Assembly: GCA_948146395.1 (NCBI GenBank)
Contig: OX411549.1
Span: forward strand, 37,842,693 to 37,906,692
Direction of reading: 5' to 3'
DNA length: 64,000 nt
DNA from: Fragum whitleyi
Taxonomy: Eukaryota > Mollusca > Bivalvia > Cardiida > Cardiidae
Part shown: positions 25,401-34,001 of the stretch, piece after piece
Layout of the letters: every line of letters begins with the position of its first letter
How positions within the stretch are numbered: position 1 is the stretch's first letter
Position numbers and translations under genes: made by a program
Notes under the pieces: generated by a model
What the model was told of the DNA's origin: nothing
The model's input: only the letters and a program-made list of their open reading frames with translations
Databases searched by the model: none

Positions 25401-28400
25401 TCATTTGTCCATACATTTGAAGCGTGTACCGGAGAATTTTCCATTGACCAGAATCGAGAGAGGTTAATCTCTCTCGGGTCCAGATCCCAGAAAGTTGATA
25501 TCATTGATCTCTGATTTAAAACTTTTTCTCTGAAAATTGCCAGATGGCCCCGATTTTGAGAGGTGGGTATATGTTCCAACTCACCTATCCAGGGCTTTAT
25601 CATACGATAAGCCCCGCCGAAACCGTGATTCTTTGGTATCCCGTTTGCTGTTAGGATAGCTTGCATCGCATCCGGATTCGCGGGCACCAAATTTGAATAC
25701 AAACAGAGGGTCCAGTGAACAATCCAGCGAGGAGATTTTCGCTCTACATACTCTTGGAATAGCTTTAGAAAGTCAGACTGGTTTTTAACCTGAAATAAAA
25801 GAAATATACTCAACAACTGAATATAAAAGGAAGGTGATCATTCCAAATATCTAACTAATAGCTTATTCTTTCTTGCAAACATTTAATTCAGCATTTGAAC
25901 CCCATCATATTGCGTCTATTATACGACAATATTTTTTTTCAAAGTGTAAGCAATGGGACAATATTCCGCACGGGTATTTTACAAATTAATTGGACAATAA
26001 TAAAGGCTCTTGATAAAAAAAAAACAAGATTTTGCAAGAAAGGGACATTGGCACATTGTACGCATAGAAGTAGTTTAACAATTATCCTGCTTAAATTAAA
26101 GATTTCTTAAACAAATTGCCATATTTTTACATCATACTTCAAAACCATATTTTGCAGCCGCATGAAAGGCAATACTTTAAGAAGTAGACCAGCCCTGTGC
26201 TCAGGTAAGTAAAGGGCTAGCGAAAGTTGGCCCGGAGCCTTTCCCTGCTTTCCTATCCTGAAAGGGGTGCTTGCTTAAGCCGCGGCGCTTGCGGTAATCT
26301 GCTAGCAACGTCACGAAGAGACTAGAAAATGAATAGCTTGACTATTATCGATGATTTATTTTTTTAGAAAAAAATCACATGATTTTCGCTTTGTTCGGCT
26401 ATTTAAGTATCTAAAGAGCTGTGTCTACGAAAAACAATTTTTTACTTCATTTTATGATTTATAATGAACCTTAAAACGTGTTCTGGTGGTTTTCTGGGAT
26501 TAAGCTTTAAATCCAGTCAGGTTTTTGTTGCCTAGCAACCGGGTCCTTTTCGAATAGCGCTTACGGTACGTTCAAGATAGACTGCTCGCTACACAAACCG
26601 ATCGCGGCGATCGCTTGTGCCCTAAACGCAGGACAGGCTGCACATCCACTGTACAGGATGATCTTAGTCTATTCTGTCTACCAAAACTTAGTGTATAGTA
26701 GAATTAGCATATTCCGTGAACAGGTTGACAAGGTTTGAAATATCTGGATTCATTAGGAATTCAAAAATACCCTTACAACATATAACGCTCTTAAACACGC
26801 GTTGCACCTTAGGACCTCAATATAATGTGACATGTATATTTTGGTTCAATATCTCGGGTTCCATACATGCAACAAATATGAAATTCCCAGACATGTCTGC
26901 GAAATGGTGTACTTATTTACACTACCATTTCCTAACGGTAATAACAAAAAACATAAGCGGCTCCTACCTTGTACGCTACTCCATAACTTTTGGTCCAATG
27001 GTTACATACATGCAACAAATATGAAAATCCAAGATAATAACCAATAATCAACTAGTGGATCTATGAAGAAAGGCAATTATCGATAATATTTTCGAAAAAA
27101 AAAAAAAACAGCAATTTTAAATGACTATGAAAATTCATGTACAGTCCGACCGACCAACATTGCAAGTGACGTCATGATTTGTTTATTATTCTATTGCTAT
27201 GTGAAATATATAAGGTTTAATAAATAGTAAAAACACGTGAATTTGACAAGCGGGAAAATAGCTCAGGTAGTTAGTGTGTTCGGGCTTAATTCTCCGCCCC
27301 TCAAAGTACAGCGATATTTAACATTGAGGTTCGAAACTCTGACAAAATACATTTTTGTATTATATTATGATCTTTTATTTAGTGTATTTTCAATACAGAA
27401 AATAATTAATTCCATTATTTTAAAATTGACTCGTCAATTAGTTACATGTGTAACATATCATATTATAATATATTTTTTTTTTCATTTCTCTACTGATGTA
27501 TCAGTATTTCCATATTTCTGTATTTTCAACTCATACATATGTATTCATAAATATAAAAAAAATGGAAAGCGATTTTTTTTTCCAAAATCGTTTCGTGTAA
27601 AATTGCTTATGCTAATACAGTGCATCGAGTTTTGAATCTTGAATTTATGAAAAAGAAAAAAATAAGATTCTTTTTCGCCGATACGAACCCATGAAGCACG
27701 TTACTTAGACTAGGGTGCGTTATAGTCCGTTTGACTTCTATATGGACCAACATTTCGCAAAAAATCTCAGAATTGAATTAATAAAACGTATTTTTTTCTT
27801 GTCATATCATATTTTCCATCTAATACCATGACGAATCTTGTTTTTCAGAATTTTGGAATGTAAAATAATGATTTTGTCCGTCCGTCTACATGTTAACTTC
27901 CAGCCTTTCATACCTCCTCGTGTCTGTAATAAACGGAACAGCGACTTGCCCAACAAAAAATAGTTCTGATTTGCATAGGGGCCGAGTCAAAAGTGTATGA
28001 TTTCAAATGAGTCGTTATGGTATAAAATCGAGTATTTCTATAAAATCAATTTGGTCGAAGGTTTTTAATTCCTTGGGATATCAAATCTGAGTGTATTTTC
28101 TCTTTGTTTAAAAACCTTTTGGCCAGATAAATTATAATTGTTGTTATCTATTTTGAGACGGACCCCATATTCACATATTTAGACCAATCAAAAAGCATTT
28201 TTTAACGAAGTCGTTGTGAATTTCACGAGGAAAACTAGATAAGCAGGCGAGTAATAACGGTACAAATCACGAGATATTTAAATTTAAGATGACATGACCG
28301 TCGATATGCTAATTAGCACGTCCAAATAAGGAAGAATGGACATTTCTTCTGTCAAATATTTAGTATAAAACCACGTGTTTTTACTATTGTTTACATCTTG

Positions 28401-28979
28401 TTACAGCCTAAACAGCCTTCTTCACCCCTCGTGGTTAAGAGCGTAAAATGTGAAAATATTAACATTAACTAGATAGACAAAATCATTATTTTGAAATCAT
28501 TTTATTTTCAAAAAATATTTTTTGGAATGGTATTAAGCTGAAATTAAGATTTTACCACATACAAATTGCTAATTCAAACTCGATGTTATGCAATTGATGA
28601 AAAGGTCGGTCCATATAGAAGTCAAACGGACTATACCGACCGCGCTAATTACGACAGTTATCAATGTGGGTTGAATAACAATTCAATTTTAACCGTGCCT
28701 TTGAAAAGTAAACAAAAAGTGACGTCACTTGCAATGTAGGGTGGTTGATTTGTATACATGTAGTCTACGAATTGTACTTATTTACACAGCCATTACCAAA
28801 CGGTGGTAACAAAAAACATAAACGGATCCTACCTTGTATGCTAGCCCAAAAAGCCAGTGGTGACCGTCGACAAGTGGCAGCTTATCGACACATCTCTTCG
28901 CTGACCACCAACGGAAAAGAAGCTTGATTAATTTCCAACTAAGAAAGGATAGTCCAAGGGCGAAAATGTAATTCAACAT
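11101..28979 (-). CDS. Cytochrome P450, CYP4 family, 12 coding exons, complete
   Basis: Microsomal monooxygenase; CYP4 enzymes typically omega-hydroxylate fatty acids or oxidise xenobiotics. Exons (minus strand): 28833-28979, 25585-25789, 23320-23447, 22583-22713, 19105-19167, 17263-17386, 15015-15147, 14367-14490, 13118-13313, 12320-12402, 11851-11916, 11101-11209. Every junction is GT-AG and in phase; the total is 1509 bp, 502 aa plus stop, the usual family length. Landmarks: N-terminal hydrophobic anchor (residues 1-24); WARNR in helix C (W129); I-helix EGHDTT (310-315), whose Glu is the CYP4-type covalent-haem residue; EVLR (E367-R370); PERF (421-424); haem loop FSAGQRNCIG with Cys447. 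The hinge has KLP but not the usual proline-rich run. Introns are packed with transposons. The family call is secure; the subfamily is not. Confidence 0.93.
11393..11600. repeat. Dispersed repeat (CATAGTCAGACTGCGCG), copy 1
   Basis: Shares CATAGTCAGACTGCGCG..CGCGCAGGCTGACT and the later ACGGAGTTC..GATGG segment with 36136-36360. The start is a short GTCAG...CTGAC inverted repeat. Intronic in the P450. Confidence 0.5.
11851..11916 (-). CDS. CYP4 coding exon 11
   Basis: Carries the haem ligand Cys447 in [11 protein letters not shown] and the L-helix. Phase-2 boundaries match both neighbours. Confidence 0.92.
12320..12402 (-). CDS. CYP4 coding exon 10
   Basis: Residues 418-444 plus two bases of Arg445: EFRPERF and [10 protein letters not shown], the start of the haem loop. 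Confidence 0.93.
12553..13097. mobile_element. TA-flanked MITE (CAGTTAA family)
   Basis: The central hairpin GGGAGGTAATACATATAGC...GGTCACCTCCC and end TTAACTG identify the family. The interior contains an extra partial unit (about 12940-13090). It ends one short intron segment before P450 exon 9. Confidence 0.65.
13118..13313 (-). CDS. CYP4 coding exon 9
   Basis: Residues 353-417, holding the K-helix [13 protein letters not shown] with the ExxR pair and the [11 protein letters not shown] segment. The donor is GTAAGT, phase 0. Confidence 0.93.
13655..14089. mobile_element. TA-flanked MITE (CAGTTAA family)
   Basis: CAGTTGAAAACATCGTGAAA follows a TA, and the right end is CAATTTCACGTTGTTCGTAAC. 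The central hairpin GGGAGGTATTGAATATCG / AATATTGGATTACCTCCC is clear. It sits in the intron between P450 exons 8 and 9. Confidence 0.68.
14367..14490 (-). CDS. CYP4 coding exon 8
   Basis: Residues 311-352: completes the I-helix [11 protein letters not shown] and continues to the J region ([11 protein letters not shown]). The acceptor is CCATAG. Confidence 0.92.
15015..15147 (-). CDS. CYP4 coding exon 7
   Basis: Residues 267-310: [12 protein letters not shown] and [13 protein letters not shown], leading into the I-helix. It ends one base into Gly311. Confidence 0.92.
15190..15535. mobile_element. MITE with internal TTTATTAAACGAGTC hairpin
   Basis: Internal self-complementary block (AAACGAGTCATCTATAAACAG ... 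TGACGAGTCTAC), two TGACGTCA-type sites, and a right part GTAATAACACTCGTG. Related copies are at 21010-21375 and 63075-63490. Intronic. Confidence 0.58.
15750..16328 (+). mobile_element. Short copy of the 155-bp-unit element
   Basis: Has the same left end (GGCCCAAGAGGGCC hairpin then CGCTCCCCTG) and right end (CCAGTGGAGCTAAAATC) as 8663-10095, but only about two and a half diverged units. It lies in the intron between P450 exons 6 and 7. Confidence 0.65.
16504..16806 (+). repeat. tRNA-derived SINE
   Basis: The head is tRNA-like: A-box TTAGCTCAGTTGGTAGAGCA and a diverged B-box GGGCTCGATTTC. The body contains AGACGTTAAACCGAGGTCCC, a block I recall from invertebrate SINEs, and the tail is ATAAATAAACGTAAATAAAC. 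The diverged B-box and fused body argue against a working tRNA gene. Confidence 0.7.
17263..17386 (-). CDS. CYP4 coding exon 6
   Basis: Residues 226-266, [16 protein letters not shown] through IVAERRKTI, matching the CYP4 F-G region. The acceptor is TTTCAG and the donor GTAAGT, phase 0. Confidence 0.9.
17444..17700. mobile_element. Palindromic MITE (GGCCAACTTATTTC family)
   Basis: Ends GGCCAACTTATTTCTGGCCC and GGCCAGAAATAAGTTTGCCC; the next inner blocks GGGTCCCGTTTTT and AAAAACGGGACCC also pair. The centre has inverted CACGTAACTGCGCGTG. A related element at 34399-34622 carries a nested insertion. It begins 58 bp from P450 exon 6. Confidence 0.7.
17817..18535. mobile_element. ~720-bp nested palindrome (foldback element)
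   Basis: Two long arms mirror each other about position 18176. The outer ends read ATACGTACTTAGTG on the left and CACTAAGTACGTAT on the right. Each arm contains its own hairpin (AGAATTGATCATTGTCGAGG ... CCGAGACAATTATCAATTCT). The inner arms carry TTATAACTATACAAGTATCC and its partner. No ORF. It sits between P450 exons 5 and 6. Confidence 0.75.
18646..18804. mobile_element. Foldback MITE, diverged copy of 5235-5401
   Basis: Shares CATTAGGAAACCTCGGTTAAC and the flanking inverted GGTAGTTGACCC / GGTCCACTAC blocks with the copy at 5235. Confidence 0.55.
19105..19167 (-). CDS. CYP4 coding exon 5 (63-bp micro-exon)
   Basis: Encodes [20 protein letters not shown] between phase-2 boundaries. It fits the family alignment gap between exons 4 and 6, and without it the P450 would lack this helix. 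The TTTACAG acceptor and GTATGT donor are both good. Confidence 0.85.
19328..19909 (-). mobile_element. TAGTCCG-TIR DNA element, internally deleted copy
   Basis: Terminal repeats begin TATAGTCCGTTTGATTTC and end AATCAAACGGACTA. It is about 580 bp against about 910 bp for full copies. It holds a run of 44 A residues (19440-19483). It abuts the next copy, sharing a TA. Confidence 0.68.
19908..20823 (-). mobile_element. TAGTCCG-TIR DNA element, full-length copy
   Basis: Begins TAGTCTGTTTGGCTTC and ends GCCAAATGGACTATA. It contains the family interior (TTAGCATATCGACGGT, GACTCGGTCCCTATGCA). It is in the opposite orientation to 27721-28635. TA flanks suggest a Tc1/mariner-type mobiliser; no transposase is present. 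Confidence 0.68.
21010..21375. mobile_element. MITE related to 15190 and 63075
   Basis: TCGCGGGAGTGAAATAACC and TGGTGTTATTACACTACAGG match, in opposite orientation, the right half of 63075-63490. It includes a strong hairpin TAACTGCCTAT / ATAGGCAGTTA at about 21308-21338. Confidence 0.55.
22308..22556. mobile_element. MITE ending in GTGACATTTCC-type inverted repeats
   Basis: Left GTGCGTGACATTGCC and right GGAAATGTCACGCTGAGGC are inverted. The interior has a perfect CTGGCCAGCCTGTGT / ACACAGGCTGGCCAG hairpin. Relatives are at 24840-25075 and 58427-58733. It ends just before P450 exon 4. Confidence 0.6.
22583..22713 (-). CDS. CYP4 coding exon 4
   Basis: Residues 161-203 plus two bases of Gly204 (DKLLTLSQ ... 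DESIQALG). The acceptor is TTTCAG and the donor GTAAGT. Confidence 0.9.
22727..23045. mobile_element. Truncated CAGTTAA-family MITE
   Basis: Left half only: ATTACATCGTGAAATCGACA through AAAGGGAGGTAATAAACATAG. It breaks in the central hairpin and continues into sequence resembling 48600-48800. Confidence 0.58.
23320..23447 (-). CDS. CYP4 coding exon 3
   Basis: Encodes DGLLISGG, the helix C WARNR segment and [14 protein letters not shown], all typical of CYP4. The donor is GTATGA, phase 0. Confidence 0.93.
23548..23908. mobile_element. Inverted-repeat element, GGCGTAAC family, copy 2
   Basis: AGGCGTAACCAGCCTTTTGA at left, GTTGGTTCCGCCC at right. It has the same TACAGCTTGAATAAGCTGTA hairpin as copy 1, plus an extra palindrome around 23634-23708 (TCGAGGGG ... 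CCCCTCGA). It starts about 100 bp upstream of P450 exon 3. Confidence 0.6.
24840..25075. mobile_element. MITE, GTGACATTTCC family
   Basis: Right end ATTGTTGGAAATGTCACACAC with a loosely inverted left end. The interior is diverged. Intronic between P450 exons 2 and 3. Confidence 0.5.
25585..25789 (-). CDS. CYP4 coding exon 2
   Basis: Residues 50-118. The TTTATTTCAG acceptor joins in phase 0. It ends KPWI plus the first base of Gly118 at a GTGAGT donor; KPWIGDGLL is a family hallmark across the junction. Confidence 0.9.
26185..26645. mobile_element. Inverted-repeat element with CCAGCCCTG-type ends
   Basis: Left CCAGCCCTGTGCTCAGG and right CGCAGGACAGGCTG are imperfect inverted repeats. The interior has GC-rich hairpins (CCGATCGCGGCGATCG). 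The ends resemble those of the CTTTGCACG palindromes, but the body is different. Confidence 0.45.
26880..27000 (-). repeat. Diverged duplicate of the P450 exon 1/intron 1 junction
   Basis: About 100 bp resembling 28748-28860. It includes the equivalent of the exon 1 end (GCGTACAAG), a preserved GTAGGA donor-like site and the following intron sequence. The copied exon tail would read [11 protein letters not shown] against HWLFGLAYK. No acceptor is seen in front of it. Confidence 0.6.
27250..27335 (+). repeat. tRNA-like SINE head, degraded
   Basis: Contains a box-A-like ATAGCTCAGGTAGTTAGTG and a box-B-like GAGGTTCGAAACTC with tRNA-like spacing. The acceptor stem does not pair, so it is not called as a tRNA gene. 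Confidence 0.45.
27721..28635 (+). mobile_element. TAGTCCG-TIR DNA element, full-length copy
   Basis: Begins TATAGTCCGTTTGACTTC and ends GAAGTCAAACGGACTATA, with about 29 bp of terminal inverted repeat. The 0.9-kb interior matches 39450-40345, 53766-54678 and, inverted, 19908-20823. No ORF. Confidence 0.74.
28833..28979 (-). CDS. CYP4 coding exon 1
   Basis: Residues 1-49: the ATG at 28977-28979 opens a membrane anchor, followed by [13 protein letters not shown], the CYP4 hinge region. The donor is GTAGGATCC, phase 0. Confidence 0.88.
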
Positions 28980-29470
28980 TTTCTGACATGTAGCTTTAAA
29001 TCATCTAAAAATAGATACCACCGTGTGTATACGGTACAACAGTCTTACTAATCATATTCGATTAACTTCCGTCTCTCTGATGGCCTCGATACCGAATACC
29101 TTCAATTTTTAAGTTGGAATGCGGAGCAATTCCAACTTAGATTTAACAAAACCGCAAAATGAACACAAGATAATTTCATTTCGGATTTTTTGATAACACA
29201 TATCACGTGAACAGGATGTGAGTACACTTCGGCCTATTTGTATATCTCAACTTGAAATAGACATACATTTTATTTCATCAAGAAGTAATAATGTTGTACA
29301 ATTACACAAATATCACTTCATGTAAATTATTAACACGCTGACTTATGTTTTAAACGATATTTATTGAAAGTCGCGTACGAATTTACTAGTATCACATGTT
29401 TGCATAACTATATTTGGAAATCATGTGATAAGTCAAATCCAATAAAGTCAGTCAGCATTTGACAAAAGCA

Positions 29471-29610
29471 CGAGCCAATCACGTGATCTGCTTATTTGGT
29501 AATGACGCGACCTGTTTTTCGTAGAATTGCGGCATAGGCACAAAGCAATCACGTGATCTGCTTATTTGGTAATGTCGCGACCTGTTTTTCGTAGAATTAT
29601 GTCATAGCTT
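29471..29610. promoter_or_regulatory. Tandem 70-bp duplication carrying AATCACGTGATC E-boxes
   Basis: Two consecutive 70-bp units share CAATCACGTGATCTGCTTAT and CGCGACCTGTTTTTCGTAGA. Each has the palindrome ATCACGTGAT. They lie 490-630 bp upstream of the P450 start codon, and a further TATCACGTGA occurs near 29200. A role as bHLH-zip enhancer sites is inference. Confidence 0.55.
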
Positions 29611-29834
29611 CTTTTAAATGCATAGTTTCTCTTTCTGAACGACCTTATTACACACTTCAACCCAATAGTTCAAATTTAAACCATCATTAGAAACGCGCGA
29701 CATGTACAGATTATTTATTTGTATTAAAAACCTGATCCAGTAAATACTCTCTTTTTGTTACTTCTCTATAAAAACAGAACCTCATTTCCAAATCGCGCGA
29801 CAATTCCACTTGGTGGTGGACGCAGCAAGGATCG

Positions 29835-29946
29835 ATGAAGGTATAGATCCACAACTTTAAGTGCGTGATCAAAGGTCAATTTTGTCTATAAACCTGTAAA
29901 GACAAAATTTACCTTTGATAACCCACTCTAAATTGCTGGTCTATAG
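29835..29946. mobile_element. Small palindromic MITE
   Basis: Inner arms CAAAGGTCAATTTTGTCT and AGACAAAATTTACCTTTG pair about a short TATAAACCTGTA loop. The outer arms ATAGATC and ctatagg pair weakly. Confidence 0.55.
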
Positions 29947-30334
29947 GAAAACATTTATCTTCTCTTTCTGCTTTTGTGCATTTTATTTAAACTTGCTTAG
30001 ACATATATTCTTTTTTGCAAACATACGCACGTGCACAATCCTTTAAACATCATTGAAGATTATCACAAGTTAACTACAGCCTTTATTTTTATCAAATATC
30101 TGAACGAGTTCACCAACCCACGTGTTTTGCCTTCAGGGGCCACTTTCAAGAAAGGTACTTCGTCCGAAATTTGATCGTATCGCAATCGTACGATAACAAT
30201 TGGCCTTTAAGAAACATTTTTGGCTTTCAAGAAACATGTCGTATCGTGTAATTTACAATCAAATTTGTGACACCTTAAGGCTAGTCGAAAATTTTGCGAT
30301 TTTGACTGTGCAAGCATAATATTTTGTCGAATTT

Positions 30335-30846
30335 CGTTTTTATACGCCGCTGGAGGCGGTCGAATATTGGCGTGTTCATCTCCGTCTGTCCGTCCGTTCG
30401 CCCATCCGTCCGTCTGTACGTACGTACGTCCACTCTTCATGTGAGCACAACTCCACCAAAGTTTCTGGTTGAATTTGGATGAAACAGAATGTTCCTAGTC
30501 AACCGACCTTGCGCATAAAGTCACGGTTTGTTGAATTTCAGTCGTGTCATGGGAAAATGGGCCTTCATGTCAAAAAAATTGTGAACCCAACTCTTCCCTC
30601 ATTTACGGACCGATTTGGATGAAAATTTCACAGAATGCTCTTAGTTTATTCTTCATCTTGTTTTTATCATTATTAATTGCAGTTTAAAGAGGCTTGAAAT
30701 CCCCATCCAATCAATCAATCAAAACGAACAGTTTGAACTTGACAATTTAAATATGTAGTCTGCAATTGTTTTGAATTTGGTTCTGTCAAAATAAGTTGTG
30801 TCTACAAGTATTTTTGTGAAACAGCAGCAGGGTGGCGGCGTATATT
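30335..30846. mobile_element. Repeat with TATACGCCGC / GCGGCGTATA ends
   Basis: The left end TATACGCCGCTGGAGG is mirrored by GGTGGCGGCGTATA at the right. The interior has a run of TCCGTCCG-type pyrimidine repeats and CCAAAGTTTCTGGTTGAATT. No ORF; only one copy in the window. Confidence 0.5.
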
Positions 30847-31752
30847 GTGACTATGACACTTTTGTTAATCTAGCAGAGGGTTTTCCGATTATTTAGCTTT
30901 AAACATGCCAATTTTCCAAGAACAATATACTATATAGTGAAATAAAAAAATATACCGGAAAGAATGGATGCACAATCATTTTGTAGTTTGATTTAGCTCT
31001 ATGATAATCGTGCGATTGTCGCAGAATATAGTGGTATTGAATTATTATGTCTATCGTAGAAACTAACCGTTTTGATCATGGCTAAAAACGGTTGCTTAAC
31101 ATTACTTGTTTAAGGGAGGCAAAGAATAAAGATTCACTAGAAATGCTTCATTATACGTATTTTATTAAAAAAAGTTATCTCAGTAAAAACTCCGTTGTTC
31201 AATTCTTTAAAAGAAACTTTTATTATTTGAAAATTCCAGTGTTTTCGGTCAACACAATATCATTTACCAAGATGCAAAATTGCAAACAATAAAAATGGGA
31301 GTATTTCCTGTTAGGTAACCGCAAAGTGTGATCCATCATTTCAAAAAGTGAATAATTCTATACTAAAATTCCAATGTATCAAAGTTTTCAAGCGTTAGAA
31401 TGGGATAACCGAAATTTGTTACAATACGTTCCATTCATACACAAAGCTTCACAGATAAAAGGAATTATGTACCAATAATTAAAACAAGAAAAACGTAATA
31501 GTCAATGAGAAACAAAATTAAGGTCTCTGTTGTTGCATCTATCCTTTTGTATAATTTGTATGAGAATAACAGTAAATGTTTTCACACAAACCACAATGAT
31601 AATTGAATATAATGATAATGATAAAAAGATTAGAAGTTAAGACCTCGAAACATTCACCCGGAACTTGGTACATGTGATCATGCTCATTTTACCAGGAGGT
31701 ATCAGGTTCAATTAGTCTTGTAATGCTCCACACATCCGGCGCGACAGCGCAG

Positions 31753-31787
31753 CGATACAAATAATGAATAATATTCATTATTTGTAT
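31753..31787. repeat. AT-rich 35-bp near-perfect palindrome
   Basis: GATACAAATAATGAAT is mirrored by ATTCATTATTTGTATC around a three-base centre. Confidence 0.7.
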
Positions 31788-32339
31788 CTGGACATACAAG
31801 TAGACATTCTTTTGGTCTGTATGGTGATTTTATGTTCTGTAATTCAGGGGACAGTTTACCCACTAACGTGTAAGTTTATACCAGATGATCTGCACGTGCA
31901 GTTTCAAAAGATCAATTTTACGATGACCAAATTGTCTATGATTTTGAAAGATTTTATGTGGAAGCCATTTACAACCATCCTATATATAATGGTACGATAA
32001 TCAAAAGATTAATCGTACGACTTTTCTTCTTGGAAGAGGCCTCAGTCCCACCTACAATACCTACAATACTCATGAACAATTATGCTCTTTTCTCCCCGAT
32101 TCGCGCATGGTAATCATATCTTCTACATGTGCATTGATTTAAAGTAAGTACTAGTATATTTTCTTGGTTTTCTATTGCAGAATTATGTTCTCTCATTTCT
32201 TCCTTTTTATCATTTTTTTCACCAGATTCAGGTCTGTATTGCGATTCAGGGTTTTAAACACCCCTCGTTGTTCAAATACATTGATTAATATGCGCCCATC
32301 AAAAGACGATACGTATTATGTGATCACCTGTGGTGTTGA

Positions 32340-32367
32340 GGGGGGGAAGGGGGGGGGGGGGGGGGGG
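32340..32367. repeat. G-tract (7 G, then 19 G after AA)
   Basis: Two near-adjacent G runs, a candidate quadruplex-forming and replication-slippage site. The short glycine-rich ORFs across it are artefacts. Confidence 0.9.
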
Positions 32368-33008
32368 AGTCAGCTTCGTTAGTGGCTTGAGGTCACCATC
32401 TCTTGAACGCATTCCAACTTATCAGTACTTTCAGTACTTTGATTTAAATGGGCGAGCGGTCTTTACAGATATACGAAGTTGTGCACACACAGTCACTAAT
32501 CTCTCTCATTCATGCATAACGTAATGTACAAAATTCATAAGATGGACTACTTACTCACATTTACTGAGATGAACTTCATCGTTACTTATTGAATTTAAGT
32601 TTAAAAGTGGAAATTAATAATTTTTTTTGTTACAAAGTAGAACAATCGTATTCTTATAAACTTGAAACAGTTGGCATTATTGAATATTTGGATATAACGT
32701 TACATCCGCCCCTTTTGTCATATTTTTGCGAGTTGCTGGAAAAAAAAGACGTACTTGTATTCACTTCCAAAGGAATTGGCGTTTACAGAGTTAAACCTTA
32801 ACAAAACACTATCAGTGAATCATAAGTTTGATTAATTTCCCATCGAAAATCATTGTCCTAATTTTTAAAACAAGCATTTTAAAAAAACACATTTTATTCA
32901 TAACAAAACAGCATAAAGATTTTTACACAAATGTAGTTCCTCTTATGCATCGTAGGATGATGATGAGAGGGAATGGTGGCAGAGGGAAAGGGGAAGTAGA
33001 GGGGCCTA

Positions 33009-33664
33009 CAGCTAACAACATAAAAAAATTGACAATGTGAATGATTTTGGAATGAAATTGAATGAGTGCGATGCGCGAATTTTGAGAGCTAATCCTATAT
33101 CGCTAATTTTGTTAAGGGTGAACAAAATTAGCGATATTTATTACCTGCCTTTAATAAAATATGCATACAAGTTCTATGAATAGCTTCCTATTTCTTCTAG
33201 AAAACAATAAGACGCTTGTAAGTTCCATATTGTGAGTGAAATCGCAATTTTTTCTTTCCAAATTTGATGTGAATGAAGTTGTTGATCTAATCCTTTTTAG
33301 TGATTTTGGTGCTTTTTTTAATGGTTTAAGTGAGTATTTGGAATGAATGAATGAGTGAGCGATTTAGAATGATTTTCAAAACATTCAAAATAAAAATCGG
33401 TAGAAAAAATCCACGATTTCACTGAAATAATTGAATTTTAAATCGTACTGAGCGTAAGTGAAGAGATGGAAAGCTATTCATTATTGAACCTGTATGCACA
33501 TTTTATTAAAGGGAGGTAATTCATATCGCTAATTTTGTTCATCTTCAACAAAATTAGCGATAATGGATTACTTCCCTTTAATTGCACTCAAAACTCGCTC
33601 AACACACTCATTCAATCTCATCCCAAAGTCATTCACTTTGTCGATTTCACGATTTTCTTGACTG
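33009..33664. mobile_element. Two CAGTTAA-family MITEs fused tail to tail
   Basis: Both halves carry the central hairpin (ATCGCTAATTTTGTT ... AACAAAATTAGCGATA at 33094-33136 and again at 33522-33566) in inverse overall orientation. The block is thus a large imperfect palindrome starting CAGCTAACAACATAA and ending CGATTTTCTTGACTG. Confidence 0.62.
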
Positions 33665-33720
33665 TAGCTGACAGAGATTCTCAATTTGCTATTCAAAAGC
33701 TATGGCTTTGTTTTACATGG

Positions 33721-34001
33721 GCGTAGCAAGGATTTTAAAATTCATACGCACAAAATTGGCCTGAGGGAGAAACTTTAACTTACGTCCATCCACTCCTTTT
33801 TGTGAGAAATTGAGGACAGTGCAAGGGATCCGAAGGTATAATTTTAATGATTTCAATATTGATGAATGATCAATTTATCCTAAATTCACTATGAAAAATG
33901 TTACGATGTTTTGATCATCCACTAACTGCATCTTTCGACGGAGGATTAATTTTTGTTACGCAATTACGTAATCTGCGTAATGGTAGTTACGCCCTTAATT
34001 A
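33721..34001. mobile_element. Inverted-repeat element, GGCGTAAC family, copy 3
   Basis: GGGCGTAGCAAGGATTTTAA at left and GTAATGGTAGTTACGCCC at right. Shorter than the other copies and lacking the TACAGCTT hairpin. Confidence 0.58.

Larger units (their letters stand above)
27130..28745. mobile_element. Composite element with CATTGCAAGTGACGTCA ends
   Basis: Left CATTGCAAGTGACGTCA (about 27149) and right TGACGTCACTTGCAATG (about 28719) are perfect inverted repeats near the ends of a 1.6-kb block. Within it lie a tRNA-like stretch (27250-27335) and a complete TAGTCCG element. It separates the two copies of the exon 1 junction. Confidence 0.5.
29611..33008. other. Intergenic stretch without recognised genes
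   Basis: Contains a foldback (29835-29946), a GCCGC-ended repeat (30335-30846), an AT palindrome (31753-31787) and a G-rich tract (32340-32367). I see no conserved coding motif in the short ORFs here. Confidence 0.55.

Noticed and set aside
25256..25584. Long continuation of the ORF after P450 exon 2
   Set aside because: Reads through the GTGAGT donor at 25584; the exon 3 junction restores the KPWIGDGLL motif, so this is intron.
27237..27635. 132-codon ORF with hydrophobic stretches
   Set aside because: Starts inside a degraded SINE head and continues through T-rich transposon sequence; no family signal.
29471..29610. CRISPR-like direct repeats
   Set aside because: Only two adjacent 70-bp units with no spacers, in animal DNA; a simple tandem duplication.
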